DNA of 64,000 bases from Symsagittifera roscoffensis. Taxonomy: Eukaryota > Xenacoelomorpha > Acoela > Convolutidae. The stretch spans positions 33,207,651 through 33,271,650 of the forward strand of contig NC_087062.1 in NCBI RefSeq assembly GCF_963678635.1, written 5' to 3'. The translations under genes and the position numbers were made by a program. Within the stretch, counting starts at the first letter, position 1. Every line of letters begins with the position of its first letter. Shown piece after piece: positions 35,801 through 44,112 of this stretch. Under the pieces are notes generated by a model, which was given only the letters and a program-made list of their open reading frames with translations, did not search any database and was not told the origin of the DNA.

Positions 35801-38800
35801 CGTCACAAAGCTCTCGCGTGCGTAATCAAACCATAAGAAGCAGTTTCGAGAAACACAGATCAGGCTAACAGAAAGTTGTTCGTAAACTATAATATCTCAA
35901 CCATACAAAACACTTCAACAATAAGATCTATGATAAACCAAGTAATTTTGAAAATGCCTGACAATATCTCAAAAAAGTACACAAAGTCGACACACAGCTT
36001 CTCACAACATGTGATAAAACACAAACATAGCATGGCAAACTAGCAAAACAAATTGAAACGAAAGCCGCTAAGACAAAAAATTGAAACGTCGAGAAAAGCT
36101 TGATCAACCCAGAGTTTCAACTCTTTATCTCAATTTGTCTTGAATAAAAAAAACTGAAAGTAAATTCGCATTTAAACAAAACGTACAACAATTTGAGCAG
36201 ACACCCGTTGAACCATAAAATTCCGACAATTTGAGCCTGCAAATGTTTTCACAAAAATTCCTTTTAAAAATAATCAATTATCCCCTCAAAAGCGTCACAA
36301 GCATAAAAAACTTGTTTTACTCACCCAAAGGTGCTATACAAGACCACTAAGCCGACCAGATATAAACAGAAATATTTTAAAGTCCAGTAAACAAAAAAAA
36401 AACGGTAACTAAACCAAACCAGAGCAATTGAAAACGACTCACAATTAAATAGCATAGCCATCTGACGGTTGGAAAAGAATAATGAACTCAAAGAAACAGA
36501 AAAAAAACTGACTTGTTTTTTTGAAAAAATCTCAGCCTTCGAATTTCGAAGAAAAGGATGGCCTTAAACCTCTTTGAATTTCTGAACAATTTATATTCAC
36601 AATTTTTTCATGAAATCAATCCAATTTTAGAAAACTGGATCAATATGTAATGATTTTATTTCGCTCTGATAATTATATTTGATGATTTTATTTGAAATCT
36701 GATAATTAAATTCCACTTTCGAAAAAAGAAGTCAATCATGTTTTTGTTATCTTTAAACTTTTGCTGTTTGATAGTTGAGCTTGTCTTCCTTTTAACAATG
36801 AAAATGCACTGAGCTTAAAAAAAATCACAAGCCAAACCGCGAAAAATCAAAATTAAGCGTGAACAATTTTTAAAACTTTTTCCTAAAACAAAAAAAATCA
36901 CCAAGACCTATATAAGTCTTCACTACGTTCATTACTCTTCATAAGATAACAAATTTTCTTTTTTTCTTGGCGGTAAGAGGGAGTTTAACTAGATGAATCT
37001 GCAAGGACACGGTGAACATATCTTGAAAAACTGTAACTATTTGGTAAATTAGATAGGAAGTTATTTCTTTCACTCATTAGCCTGTAAGCTGTTAGACTGA
37101 AACGGCTTTTGCACAAAAAATTCGACCAATTCCAATTATTTACGTGAAGTACGTGGTGAGAACCCTAATTTACTTCAATCTAAATCAAGTGAAAGTAGCA
37201 TATATAATAAGCGAGTATTTTGCTTCATATGAGGCAAACCAAAAATTCCATTGTACTTGTTATTGAGCTCATGATCTTCACATGGTTCAAGTTTGTTATT
37301 TTAAGACAACTGGGAAAAACGACTTCGCAGTATGGCTCGGAACAACGCTTGATCTCTGCTTAATTAGTTACCAGGAAAAACTCATTTAGTAAAGATAGCC
37401 AATTGCTGCACGGCTAGCACCGAACGTTCGGACTACAAATGTCTTTGCAAAACAAAATTTTTTAAAATCCGCAGGCAGCTCTCATAAACCTTCAGCTTCA
37501 TCTTCCTGCGAAAACTCTAACTAGCCATCACAATTTTCTGTTGTTCCAATATTTGTTTGCTTGTTTTTGATTAATTCAATTGAGTAACTTATAAAGACTA
37601 TTTTGCAGTCCCCTTTCGAACAATCAATGAAGAGTCTGCACAGATGTACCAAAATGAAATGAAATGAAACTGACCAAATAAAACAATAAGTCTAAGTTCA
37701 TAGAAAAGATTTCGTCTTCTGAAAATCGCTGGATTCCGGTCATTTCAAATTCAGTTGAGCTATCCTCACTCATTTAAATTACTTCGTAGGTGAGCGGGTA
37801 TTGAATGGAGGAGAACAAGGGATGGAACTGTAGCCTCCGGTGGTGCAATTACTCGAGATTTGAACGAGGCTTAGGGGGCACCTTCGCCTTAAATAACGAT
37901 CTACCGTCCTCTAAACTTCCATCCTTAGGCTGTTTCTTCTCGGAATGGATTGATTTTTCAAATTCTTAGGCTTCCTATCCAATTTATTTTCATTCCAAAA
38001 TAAAAAAAATCGAACTTGCCTTTTCCTTACCAAATCGAGCACAACAAAGAACAGCTCATTTGTACTGCAAGGAAAGGATGGTAAAAAAAATCTAAGCGCG
38101 CTCATTTTTTAGACGAGCTTTTTTAAATGGAATGATTGAAAATCGGGGGCTTTGATACAGGATCAAGGCTTCAATAACATGTCGTAAAACCTCCTCGACT
38201 GCAAAATTACAAGACAAGCCAACACAATTTAGCAATCAAATGCTACATATATATACAGGATTCGGAAAGCAATCAAGAATTACAATTTCGGTGCAAAGAT
38301 GTATCTTTTTCGAAAACAAAGAAAAGCTATTTAGTGCATCCACGACACGTGAAATAAAATTTTATTTTTGAATCAAATAGATTTTTACAGCGGAAATTAG
38401 AGCAAACAATCGTGTTTCATACACTAGCTCAGTAAAACAACAAAACAAACGCTCGTTTGACCTTGAATCCTGAATTTATGTTCACATTAATCGTCTCATT
38501 TTGTCATCTTGAGAATCACTTAAAGATAGGTTACATAGATGGACGAGTCACAGATTAACAAATAGAACCAAACAAATCAGTCTACATCTGCCTGTGCTCA
38601 AAAAAAATTTGATTTTTTGCCCAATTTTTAATGAGTAAATGAAGATTTTTGACATCTATTCCCAGCCTTAAAACAGATACCAAGAGAATCTTAAACTCAC
38701 AAAAACTTCTTTTGAGCTTTCATTAAACTATAACAAGTAAAGATAAATTAGTAAAGCACGTTCAGTAATTGGAGAAACAAAACTATTGAACTATTTTAAA

Positions 38801-41800
38801 AAATCCCATTAGCAGGGAGAAATTTTCCATCTTTGAACATTTCGAGTTCTAAACCACACCCCTTCAGAGCAATACGAATTCATAGCGTTCTCATTAAAAC
38901 AGGTAACGTCACATCACTTTCTCGCTTTCTTTATTTTTTAAACTCGTGTTAAAGACTGGTAGTGCTGCGGGGGGTGGGGTGGGCTATTCTCATGCGCGAA
39001 GGACCGAATGGGCGAAAAAACTCGTGAGCGAAAGACCAAAAACTAAATTAGCAGAAAGTCAATTTTTAAAAAGAAGCAATTGCCATTCAATTAAATTTAA
39101 TTAAATGAAGCAATATTTGCTTCTTTCATAAAGAAACCCTTGAAATACAAAATTTGTTCTAATTCGGCGGCGGCCAGTGACAATTTGAAAATTTTGCATA
39201 TTTCTGCCGTTTTTATATTCGGCAAATATCAATATTCAGTCCCTGGAAATGTCAACTTTCTTTCCAAGTTTTAGATTACTGAAATCTGATTTTTATTTTC
39301 GAGCATTCGGTCCTTGGCGTATGAGGGATTACACCATGCTGCGGTACGGGTAAATCAAACGCAGATTCATTTTACTGAGTTGAAAAAGTGACTCATTGGT
39401 GTTATCCTTTTAAGTACTCTAAATAAAGTACTGGTCATTACTTCTCAGTTCAAGTAATAATAGTGAAGATGCACTTTACTGAGATGGCATAAGAAAAAAA
39501 ATAGTTATTAAAAAGTGGAATATGAAGGATTAATAGCAAAATGACAAACCCAGAGAGAGCTGTTGTTGTTGATGAGCACTGTTAACATTAACAGCCGCCT
39601 GGCTGTTTGCTCCACCGCCTCCCGTTTGGAGCATATCAGTGGTCGGACTGTGTTCACTACCCGAGGAAGACGAAGGCACAGTTGCTGTCCCCGTACCATC
39701 ACCAGGTCCCGCCGAGTTAGTTCCCTTGGCGCCTCCTGCGGACAAGGACGATGCCTGGGGGTGCTGTTGGGGCGATCCACCCACCGAGGGGCTGTGTTGC
39801 ACATTCATTCCAGGATGTGACATCGCAATGGGTGGGGGTATGTCCTCGTCTTTGACAACTTTCCCTGCGTTCACACTTCGTTTTTGGTCTTCCAGTGTCT
39901 AAAAAAGAACGTTCGACTTTGTATTTGACGGCTCTCAAGTGCAAAAAGGGCAACAACAAAAAAACTAATCGTTTGTAGTCGCTACGAAAAAAAAACATAT
40001 TTTTGATCATATATCAAATTGCTGAAAAGTAAACTCATCATATATCAAATCGCTACTTTCCATTTAAAATTGGCTATCTAGAAAATAGAACCGAAATTCT
40101 TGATAAAATTTTAAAGCAGTTGCATTATTTTGACGTCGTGGTTTTTAAGGACACTAGCAAGTTATTTGGTATTTCAATTCGAGATGGAACTGCGAACTCT
40201 AACGGACAATGAAAGAATTATCTTACATCAATCAGATGAAAAAATACACACCTGTCGTCAATGGCTCTTCACCAAACGGATTTTTCGGGCTCTACTTTTT
40301 AAAATCTAATTAAAGAATAAAGTAAAATTCAAAACAAACGCTTAACGAATTATATGTGCACTATAAGCGAATGGTAAATATTTGCCCAAAATTACTTATT
40401 TAGCCCTCAAGGACCCAGTCACAAAATCTATCAAAAAATCCGTTTTAACCATTTTTGACGATAAACAATAAAATTTATGTTTTTGATTATTTTTTAGCTT
40501 AAAAAACTATCTATCTATATAAAGGCGTCTTCATTTCGTCTATTGACACATGAAAAACTTTGCGTAAAAATGTGGAAGATCAAGTTTTTCAAAAAACAAG
40601 TCAAAAATTCAGTTTTTGGACACTTTTTGAAAAACGTATATATTCCGATTTGATCATGCGTGCAAATCGCAAGCGTAATCAATTAAAGCTTGAGACCAAA
40701 GGCGAATCTTGGCGTTTCTAGAGGGGGTCGATTAAAAACTTACTGTACCTTTCAAAACCAAAAACTTTGCCCCCTCCCAACTTTGTTTTTTGTATTTATC
40801 GGCGGCTATAATGGGAAAAGCCAAAAATTAAAACTAACTTTTTGACTGAAAAACTAATTTTTTCGTAGTTAAGTAGTTCCGAAAGTATTTCATTTCGAGT
40901 CAATCACACGCACCGGTATATCAGGTTGATCGATAAATCATGGTCATAAAAACACCCAGTAGAAGATTAACTAAATCGAAATTAACACTCAGAGACGAAG
41001 CTGCACTTCGCAGACACAAGCAATAAAACGGCAACAAGTAGCTTGAACACAGAGGCGAAGCGGAGCTTCGCATCACTTGCAATACCACACAAATAGCATT
41101 GCAAGCTAGCAGCCAGGAAATGAAAGAAGAGCCACTAAGTCCGAAGAAATCGGAAAACTTTTCGAAGAAAACGCAACTAAAAAGCTTCAAAATGTTACCT
41201 GGACGGATGCTCTATTTGCGTTAAACAAGTTCAGAAACATTCGGCGGCGTTTAATGAAAATTCAAAATCAATTTTTGAGCAAAAAAAAATTGTTGTCATA
41301 AAAAAATTTGAATTATAAACTCTATTCTGAGATTTCTAACGTTTTGCGCGATCCGGAGAAAACATACAAATTAGGTTAGTAAGCCGATAAATTATAAGCC
41401 GAAACTATTCGGGCCGAAAATTTCTTCAAGCAAAAAAATGTAAAATAAAAAAGGAAATTATACGAGGTCGTGGCTAGTAGAACTACAAATTGCAGGAGTA
41501 AATGAAAAGATAAAAAGCAACTACAATTAAAACTGCAAGCAGAAAAATTCTAAGATGTGACAACTAAGCCGGCAAAACATAAGCAGACAAATAATAAGCC
41601 GACAATTTTTTGAAACGGATTATTTCCCGTTTGAAAAAAACGGTCCTGGTCAAATTCGAACCAAGGAACTTTACGGCACCAGGCGTATTCGTTACCTCCA
41701 GACTAAATGTGCCAGAGAAGCTTAGAAATTTGATTTCAATATGAACCAAGAGACCAAGTGATTCCGTTCAATAAGTTTGAAGTTTTTCTCTCGAAAGAAA

Positions 41801-44112
41801 GTCTATTTTCCGATTTGATAACGTTTGCTAATCGCAAGCGTAGAACGGTAAAAAAGTGAAATGACTTAAAATAAAACTTCTGATATGTGTTGGGTTCAAA
41901 CCCACGACCCCCTCGAGGTAATGAGCACTCTAGACTAATGAGCAATTCAAGTTGCGAGTTGGGTTAGAAAAACTAGGATTCGTAATATAAATCTTCGTTA
42001 GCTACCTCCTTTGTGACACAAATAATTTTCATATTTAGTGAAACAAATAATTTCCAGATTTACAGAAAAAAGCGTTAATTGCAGATGAAACCAGGATATG
42101 GCACTCACTTTGATCTGTCTGGTGTATCTGCGTATTTTGCTGCTATCCTCGGTCTGTTGGGCCTTTTCCAGAGCAGCTTTGTACTGGCGCAGTCTGTCAT
42201 CTATAACCTCCATCAGGTTGCCATACACAGGCTTGGGCTGAAAAGACAAGCGCAAACATAGAACAACGATGATTTTTTTTAAACTTAAGACAGTTTAGCA
42301 CCAGGTAGTTCAAAAATTTGTCTATAAATTTATGAACTACAAAATGCGGTTTCTACTGACTTGATAAGTTAAAATTATAGAAAACTCATTGCTAAATCAA
42401 AGTCATTAGAAAGAGCATTAAATCTTGAGCACTCAAGCCCAGATCTTAGGGGCTCCAAGGATTTTGGTGGTTCTCCAAGAGATTATTTGGAAATAGTATG
42501 CTGGCGGTCCATAAATATTTAACTGTGCACCTCTGTCATTGCCAGACTCCACGCAGTCAAAATAACTGCGATGTTGTCGAATGCATCATTACAATAATCG
42601 CCACACGGAGACAGACATTATTGATGAACTGAGACTACCCAAAATGACCAACTGTACTTGAAAATCAAAAGAACAGATACTTAAAAGACCATTTTTGAAG
42701 AAATACAGTTCTAAATAGGAAACACAAGGAATTCAATCAACTGTGGCAAACTGTATTTATGGTGGCATATTACAGGAAACGCTTTCAAGAATAATAAGCA
42801 GAGCAACTCCGGAAACATTTTCTTCCGTTAAAGGAATCTGAAACTAATAAGGAAATTTATCAGCCTTAACTGTATACATGACTGAGCTAAAGAAAACATT
42901 TTTCTGTCAGACAAAGACCAGTCACAAAAAATCAATGTTTTGTGACCTAAGATTGGTTTATCTTTGAGTAAATTTGATTTGAAACGTCTGACACTGCTTT
43001 GATTTAGAAAAATAAACCATGGGAAGTTTCATACGAAACCAATTTCGGGCTGTCTGAATTCGGTCACCTTTATAAATCCAAATGAAATCAATTATGGTCT
43101 GTCAAAATTTCGTCGCACTTGTAGGAGAAAAGCAAAGAAAAATTTGCTAAGAACGGATCAAAAATGATAGTTTACAAACATACGTCAACATGATGCTCGT
43201 CAAAGGCGTTGTTGTGTGATGTAAAGTAAGGGATATCGAAGTCGTCAAAGTAACGCTGATCCTCCATTTGAGGCCCTGGACTGCAACATGTGTCGTCAAA
43301 CAACATATTGGCCTCGTTCAAAAAGTCCTCGTGACTATAATTGGTGGTCATTACGTTAGGCAGTGTTGTGGTATGCAGCGCTGTGGAACTTCCTGTATTG
43401 AGGATCCCATTGGACAATAAATGGAAGTCATCTCTAGGGAAGAAACCTTTCTCCTCACCCTGTGAATAACCAGTTGGCGAGGGATCAGACTTTTCAAACT
43501 GCGAACTATTACTAAGCGGTAAGGCTGCCGTCTGATTAGCTGAAGTTAATAAATTATTTGTATTGGCATTCATTCCAACGCCAGGCACTGTAGATACATT
43601 GTTGTAGGCCATATTCACAGGAGCAGTGTTGTTAATAAAGGTCCGACTTGTTTTCTGTTTCTGAATACTGTTCATGTAATGATAGCGTCTCCTCGCACGC
43701 ATGTGATGACCTGGTCTTCGTCTATTACTCATGTGCTTCTCGCACGTGACTTGAGTAAGATGTGCGGTGTCGATGAAAGGTGGCTGGAAATACTGCATCA
43801 CTTGCGCATGTTGCGGGTGAACTAACGAGTGCGGTTGATGCATAACAGCTGGCGCGTTTCCACTATGCGCCATTTGAGCGTGTGACACCGCTAACTGTTG
43901 CAATTGCTGTTGAGTTAACTGGTAAGTCTGCAGGTATTGTTGCAGGGCAGTGTTATAACTACTGTTGTATGGCATTCTAGAGCCCATGGTTTGTGAGCCA
44001 GGCACTGGATTCAGTCCATGACCATAAGATGGGCGATTTTGGGAATCAGGGTTCGTTTGGTACGCAGTCCGGGTGCGGTTCTGCAACCGACAAAACTCAC
44101 AGTCTCCCATTT
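12200..44112 (-). CDS. CC2D1: CC2D1A/B (lgd) homologue, 14 resolved coding exons
   Basis: Exons (minus strand, in transcript order): 44112-43184, 42237-42109, 39898-39550, 22589-22441, 20363-20213, 19705-19446, 19069-18811, 18347-18192, 17960-17754, 16221-15873, 15587-15467, 13299-13148, 12869-12779, 12571-12200 (stop TAA). Every junction is AG/GT with matching phase. From the ATG at 44110 the total is 3672 nt, 1223 residues. Domain order: Q/N-rich region 1-309; DM14 repeats near 314-375, 480-545, 622-690 and 798-862; helical region 870-978 ending in a HYEQRAF motif; C2 domain about 980-1130; Pro/Lys-rich tail. This order is diagnostic of CC2D1A/CC2D1B/Lgd. Known family role: a cytosolic and endosomal protein that binds the ESCRT-III subunit CHMP4/Shrub through DM14 repeats and regulates endosomal sorting of Notch and other receptors; vertebrate CC2D1A is also linked to NF-kB signalling and gene repression. 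It is longer than human CC2D1A (about 950 aa), owing to low-complexity linkers. The true N-terminus is not settled. Confidence 0.93.
12779..12869 (-). CDS. CC2D1: CC2D1 exon: late C2 strands (copy 2)
   Basis: A 91-nt exon encoding GIFKSDRAIGVAQVKLDILD and KKCTLHEVVQ, matching G-x-F-[KR]-[ST]-D-x-x-x-G-x-x-x-[LV]-KL of CC2D1 C2 domains. Acceptor TTTTCAG before 12869, donor GTTAGT after 12779. The other copy has Ile instead of the second Val of HEVVQ. Confidence 0.95.
13148..13299 (-). CDS. CC2D1: CC2D1 exon: middle of C2 domain (copy 2)
   Basis: A 152-nt exon encoding DSSTVGQTCLVKNTDKPVYN, then FKQKLPI, then a basic loop and RRKTFDVTVLSKG. It has the C2 hallmark N-T-x-x-P-x-[YFW]-N followed by F-x-x-x-L. 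The segment parallels the VVKNTNSPEF...KGIKFE block of CC2D1 homologues. Phase 0 in, phase 2 out. Confidence 0.95.
14253..14730 (+). mobile_element. hAT-type element, internally deleted (copy 2)
   Basis: The same insertion carried into the second duplication unit: identical TIRs and the same 8-bp GTTCCGAC duplication at 14245-14252 and 14731-14738. The coding remnant is at 14399-14617. It is one subterminal ATTAATGG unit shorter than copy 1. The shared position shows that insertion preceded the segmental duplication. Confidence 0.85.
15467..15587 (-). CDS. CC2D1: CC2D1 exon: start of C2 domain (copy 2)
   Basis: A 121-nt exon encoding DLNEGECEVLVSRAINLPCA, then DGTKPSELSTFAKWSFPWPS, the first strands of the C2 domain (CC2D1 signature F-x-F-P/H-Y/W-P). 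Acceptor AAACAG before 15587, donor GTGAGT after 15467. It is identical at the protein level to the other copy. Confidence 0.95.
15873..16221 (-). CDS. CC2D1: CC2D1 exon: helical region before C2 (copy 2)
   Basis: A 349-nt exon. After a short Ala/Gly/Val-rich segment it encodes DPKEVASLFLSIEQQLQLQI and continues to PPKMHYEQRAF. This is the conserved helical segment of CC2D1 proteins that ends in a HYE/HFE-x-x-x-F motif just before the C2 domain. It ends in phase 2. It belongs to the second duplicated unit and has Gln and Glu where the other copy has Glu and Lys (SIEQQ/SIEEQ and NKAEK/NKAKK). Confidence 0.94.
17330..17595 (-). repeat. tRNA-Lys-like SINE-type segment
   Basis: Minus strand, about 17510-17440: GGCTGAGTGGTTATTGCGCG resembles a pol III A box, GAGACTCTTAATTTC resembles the tRNA-Lys(CUU) anticodon arm, and GGCTCGAGTCC resembles a B box. 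The acceptor and T stems do not pair, so it is not a functional tRNA. It shares flanking modules (CTAACTCGCAAATAAAAGTG, GTGGCTAGTGTT) with the copy at 34.35-34.57 kb. Confidence 0.6.
17754..17960 (-). CDS. CC2D1: CC2D1 exon: DM14 repeat 4
   Basis: A 207-nt exon with the whole of DM14 repeat 4: TVDFLEKRQQQYRSAAIACK, then DIEEAKRYLKLCKGFDPMI, then GKPVDLAQIPPDLSG. Acceptor CTCTAG before 17960, donor GTAAGG after 17754, phase 1 at the end. Its end phase fits both the exon at 16221 and its duplicate at 6729, so on phase alone the transcript could use either 3' cassette. Confidence 0.96.
18192..18347 (-). CDS. CC2D1: CC2D1 exon: Pro/Ala/Ser-rich linker
   Basis: A 156-nt exon between acceptor TTTCAG and donor GTTACA. 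It encodes a low-complexity linker (SGAPSFTSESSPAAAA, APPPVPPN) between DM14 repeats 3 and 4. It carries no conserved motif; assignment rests on phase (1 in, 1 out) and on its position between neighbouring exons. Confidence 0.85.
18811..19069 (-). CDS. CC2D1: CC2D1 exon: second half of DM14 repeat 3 and linker
   Basis: A 259-nt exon starting QYMDAIKSYRNGRTVDWEGL then GFPPLP. This matches the conserved QYxDAIxxxRxGRxVDxxxL-PPGFPPIP signature of DM14 repeat 3 in CC2D1A/B. An Ala/Gly/Gln-rich linker follows. Donor GTAAGG after 18811, phase 1. Confidence 0.96.
19446..19705 (-). CDS. CC2D1: CC2D1 exon: Q/P-rich linker and first half of DM14 repeat 3
   Basis: A 260-nt exon with acceptor TTTTTCAG before 19705 and donor GTAAGA after 19446. 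A Gln/Pro/Ser-rich lead of about 48 residues is followed by DENMDALVTRMNVYKEASEK and AKQAGDMSKARRQDRLKN, a textbook DM14 first half. It starts by completing a phase-1 codon and ends in phase 0. Confidence 0.95.
19807..20162 (+). mobile_element. MITE-A, diverged copy
   Basis: Family landmarks AAGCTCTTTTAATTTC and GAAACTAAAAGTATATCACG are present, ending GTCTTCACTTTATTCAATGA. It sits in a 0.5-kb intron and ends only 50 bp from the exon at 20213-20363. Confidence 0.6.
20213..20363 (-). CDS. CC2D1: CC2D1 exon: second half of DM14 repeat 2
   Basis: A 151-nt exon beginning GFEEVISAVETGKSVDISNL followed by PGPPPLVPGG. It matches the second half of a DM14 repeat (G-x-VD-x-x-x-LP). Acceptor TTTAG before 20363, donor GTGAGT after 20213, ending in phase 1. 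It is followed by a Ser/Thr/Asn-rich linker. Confidence 0.94.
21240..21480 (-). repeat. Minus-strand copy of the same dispersed repeat
   Basis: AACGAACGTTACTCGATCG, GACTGAAAGGGCTTTAATAT and GATGTATCACTCAACCC are the inverse of landmarks in the 24.34-24.61 kb copy. Confidence 0.6.
22100..22420 (+). mobile_element. MITE-A, partial diverged copy
   Basis: Has GTTGGAGAGCGTAATTTGCC, the GAACTTAAAAATGA block and a terminal CGACCTAAATAAATG...TTCATT resembling the family 3' end. It ends about 20 bp from the donor side of the exon at 22441. Confidence 0.5.
22441..22589 (-). CDS. CC2D1: CC2D1 exon: first half of DM14 repeat 2
   Basis: A 149-nt exon, acceptor TAG before 22589 and donor GTATGA after 22441. 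It encodes a Ser-rich lead and then QQTLLLRKRVHEYKVAAHQA and NKQGDKPAALKYVRVIK, a clear DM14 first half (EYKVAA...AKxxGD...AxxYxR). It starts in phase 1 and ends in phase 0. The TATG microsatellite begins about 0.47 kb upstream of its acceptor. A partial MITE-A copy lies immediately downstream in the intron. Confidence 0.94.
23046..24330 (+). mobile_element. MITE-A copy containing the TATG array
   Basis: The left end AACATAGCCAA (23046-23056) is the usual family start. The TATG array follows, and then the family resumes at TTGGAAAAGAGTCAATGAAC (about 23915) and runs to CTGCGTTCATTGACTCTTGA (about 24325). Without the array it would be a normal copy of roughly 430 bp. Confidence 0.75.
23057..23912. 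repeat. TATG/CATA microsatellite, about 850 bp
   Basis: Over 200 tetranucleotide units with scattered single-base variants (for example near 23168, 23220, 23440, 23525, 23634, 23694) and one interruption (ATATATATGATGTATATG near 23788-23806). The variants mark older units. The array lies in the 17-kb intron of the CC2D1 gene. The long readings across it in several frames of both strands are repeat artefacts. Confidence 0.98.
24340..24610 (+). repeat. Copy of the same dispersed repeat
   Basis: Shares CACGCAAAGTCAGGCAA, AGTGATATATCATATCAAAA, CAGTCGCAATTCGAACGA and GAGTAACGTTCGTT with 5237-5500 and with the reverse complement of 21250-21460. It lies directly after the microsatellite-bearing MITE-A copy. 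Confidence 0.6.
25634..25875 (+). mobile_element. MITE-A, internally deleted copy
   Basis: Begins ATAGCCAACAGAGTTGGAAA and ends TTTCAACAACTCTTAAAAAT. The middle of the element, from the AACTGGATC region to the CGTGACC region, is missing. Confidence 0.7.
25887..25996. repeat. Two-copy direct repeat
   Basis: ACATAAGTTAAGACGAAATC followed by CACAAATACGAAAAAG occurs at 25887 and again at 25946. Confidence 0.85.
26122..26580 (+). mobile_element. MITE-A copy running into a minisatellite
   Basis: Starts TTAGCCGACTTCTAGTTGCA and carries GAGAAAACTGGATCAATACG, GCTGTTTGATAGTGGAG and GACCTATATAAGAGTCTTCA. At CTACGTTCA the usual ending (TTGACTCTT) is replaced by the tandem repeat that begins at 26581. 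Confidence 0.75.
26581..26752. repeat. Minisatellite, about 37-bp unit
   Basis: About 4.5 degenerate units of AAATATCCGGAACAAACCAT followed by TAGAAACTTT-type sequence. It starts exactly where the 3' end of the adjacent MITE-A copy should be. Confidence 0.85.
26800..27190 (-). repeat. tRNA-like SINE-type segments
   Basis: Minus strand: GGGCAGTTCGAATCCAGTCG (about 26866-26890) and AAAGGTGATTCGAATCGGCC (about 27040-27065) look like B boxes. CAAGTTGCGGTAATACCC and AGAGGTAACACACCTGCG lie upstream in A-box position. A third B-box-like GTGTTCGAATCCAACAACC is at 27363-27382. Plus-strand AAACTAAGCCGACAAAA modules repeat at 26791 and 26962. Confidence 0.5.
27095..27160. repeat. Short tandem repeat CTGTTTATCCGAAAA
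   Basis: Four units of a roughly 15-bp motif with small indels. Confidence 0.85.
28840..29692 (+). pseudogene. FLYWCH / Mutator-like transposase relic
   Basis: Degenerate plus-strand coding remnant in the 17-kb intron. ENWICSKQQTQKCRAS at about 28895-28942 gives the W-x-C-x7-C-x-A core of a FLYWCH zinc finger. One frameshift later H-N-H occurs at 28986-28994, completing C2H2, followed by ARNVIRHLKQLSGENLTPTA. Further on, 29372-29451 encodes LFFPTTLWNQRDAAMSGIAT then TNFVEG followed by TGA, resembling the FPxxLWNxxDRxxxGxxRTNNxVEGWH block of animal MULE transposases, with the Trp codon now a stop. Frameshifts and stops show it is dead. TIRs were not identified. Confidence 0.6.
33989..34054. 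repeat. Near-perfect 30-bp inverted repeat (hairpin)
   Basis: GATTCGATTGAAAAATTTAT...AATATAC is followed after five bases by its inverse, GTATATTGAATAAAATTTTC...GAATC. The arms differ by one or two bases. Its role is unknown; it may be a remnant of a small element. Confidence 0.85.
34345..34575 (-). repeat. tRNA-Met-like SINE-type segment
   Basis: Minus strand, about 34445-34375: GCCTCAGTGGCTGACTGGTT (A-box region), GAGACTCATAATCTC (anticodon arm with CAT) and GGAGCGAATCC (B-box-like). Cloverleaf pairing is incomplete. The same CTAACTCGCAAATAAAAGTG module precedes it as in the 17.4-kb copy, so the two form one family. Confidence 0.6.
34633..34858 (+). mobile_element. MITE-A, internally deleted copy
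   Basis: Starts CGTAGCCAACTGACAGTTG and ends with a doubled terminus: CTCACTACGTTCATTAATCC followed by CTCACTACGTTCATCGACAC. Most of the interior is missing. Confidence 0.65.
34940..35090. repeat. Two-copy direct repeat, about 75 bp
   Basis: CATCAAACACAGGAAATGAT...GGAAACGGAAATTTC and CATCAAACGCTGGAAATTAT...GGAAACGGAAACTTC are diverged tandem units. Confidence 0.7.
35423..35660 (+). mobile_element. MITE-A 5' fragment
   Basis: Starts ACATGGCCAACATACAAATG, then CAGAGTCAATAAACGCAAAG, and includes ATGAGAAACTGAATCAAT. The 3' half is not recognisable. Confidence 0.6.
36452..36942 (+). mobile_element. MITE-A copy, full length
   Basis: Starts GCATAGCCATCTGACGGTTG and ends TATAAGTCTTCACTACGTTC then ATTACTCTT. 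All family landmarks are present. A short internal duplication of the TGATAATT...ATTT segment lies near 36665-36700. Confidence 0.75.
39550..39898 (-). CDS. CC2D1: CC2D1 exon: end of DM14 repeat 1 and low-complexity linker
   Basis: A 349-nt exon starting TLEDQKRSVNAGKVVKDEDI followed by PPPIAM. This is the conserved C-terminal half of DM14 repeat 1 (GK-V-EDEIPPP in the family). About 80 residues of Ser/Gly/Pro/Gln-rich linker follow. It ends in phase 1: the last G plus AT of the next exon makes Asp. Donor GTTTGT is a weak match to consensus but is the only phase-compatible site seen. The next intron is 17 kb long and holds the microsatellite, several MITE-A copies and the FLYWCH/MULE relic. 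Confidence 0.92.
41555..41975 (-). repeat. Pair of tRNA-like SINE-type segments
   Basis: Minus strand: GTCGTGGGTTTGAACCC near 41886-41910 and CCTTGGTTCGAATTTGACC near 41645-41665 both resemble B boxes, each preceded by A-box-like GTCTAGAG or GTCTGGAG stretches. The segment also carries the AAGCCGRCAAAA and TTTCCGTTTGAAA modules seen at 1-140, 1669-1750, 11176-11250 and 26800 (with variation). Confidence 0.5.
42109..42237 (-). CDS. CC2D1: CC2D1 exon: first half of DM14 repeat 1
   Basis: A 129-nt exon (43 codons, phase 0 at both ends). Acceptor CAG precedes 42237 and donor GTGAGT follows 42109. It encodes NLMEVIDDRLRQYKAALEKA and continues to TRQIK, the typical helix of a DM14 repeat (leucines, RxxxYKxAxxxA, then basic R/K residues). 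In the family, DM14 repeats 1 and 3 bind the ESCRT-III protein CHMP4/Shrub. The intron before it is 0.95 kb and the one after it 2.2 kb. Confidence 0.93.
43184..44112 (-). CDS. CC2D1: CC2D1 exon: Q/N-rich N-terminal region
   Basis: A 929-nt exon with acceptor AG at 44113-44114 and donor GTATGT after 43184. It is open for 309 codons from an ATG two bases after the acceptor and ends in phase 0, matching the next exon. The product begins MGDCEFCRLQNR. It has a Q-rich stretch (residues about 50-80, with QQLQQL), a basic patch around RRRPGHHMRARRRYHYMN and an acidic end (YFDDFDIPYF). I know of no CC2D1 homologue with this block, and it resembles an activator-type low-complexity region. If the ATG is the start codon, the 5'UTR is in upstream exons; otherwise a phase-1 exon precedes it. 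Membership of this gene rests on splice phase and position, not on similarity. Confidence 0.75.

Larger units (their letters stand above)
22590..39549. other. 17-kb intron of the CC2D1 gene
   Basis: No exon-like segment was recognised. It holds the TATG array, MITE-A copies, the FLYWCH/MULE relic, tRNA-like segments, minisatellites and the 33.99-kb hairpin. The stretches 29.7-33.9 kb and 37.0-39.5 kb show nothing recognisable apart from AT-rich sequence. Confidence 0.8.

Noticed and set aside
38965-38985. A G-rich run as a G-quadruplex
   Set aside because: Only three separate G tracts are present, which is weak evidence, and there is no promoter or exon boundary nearby.
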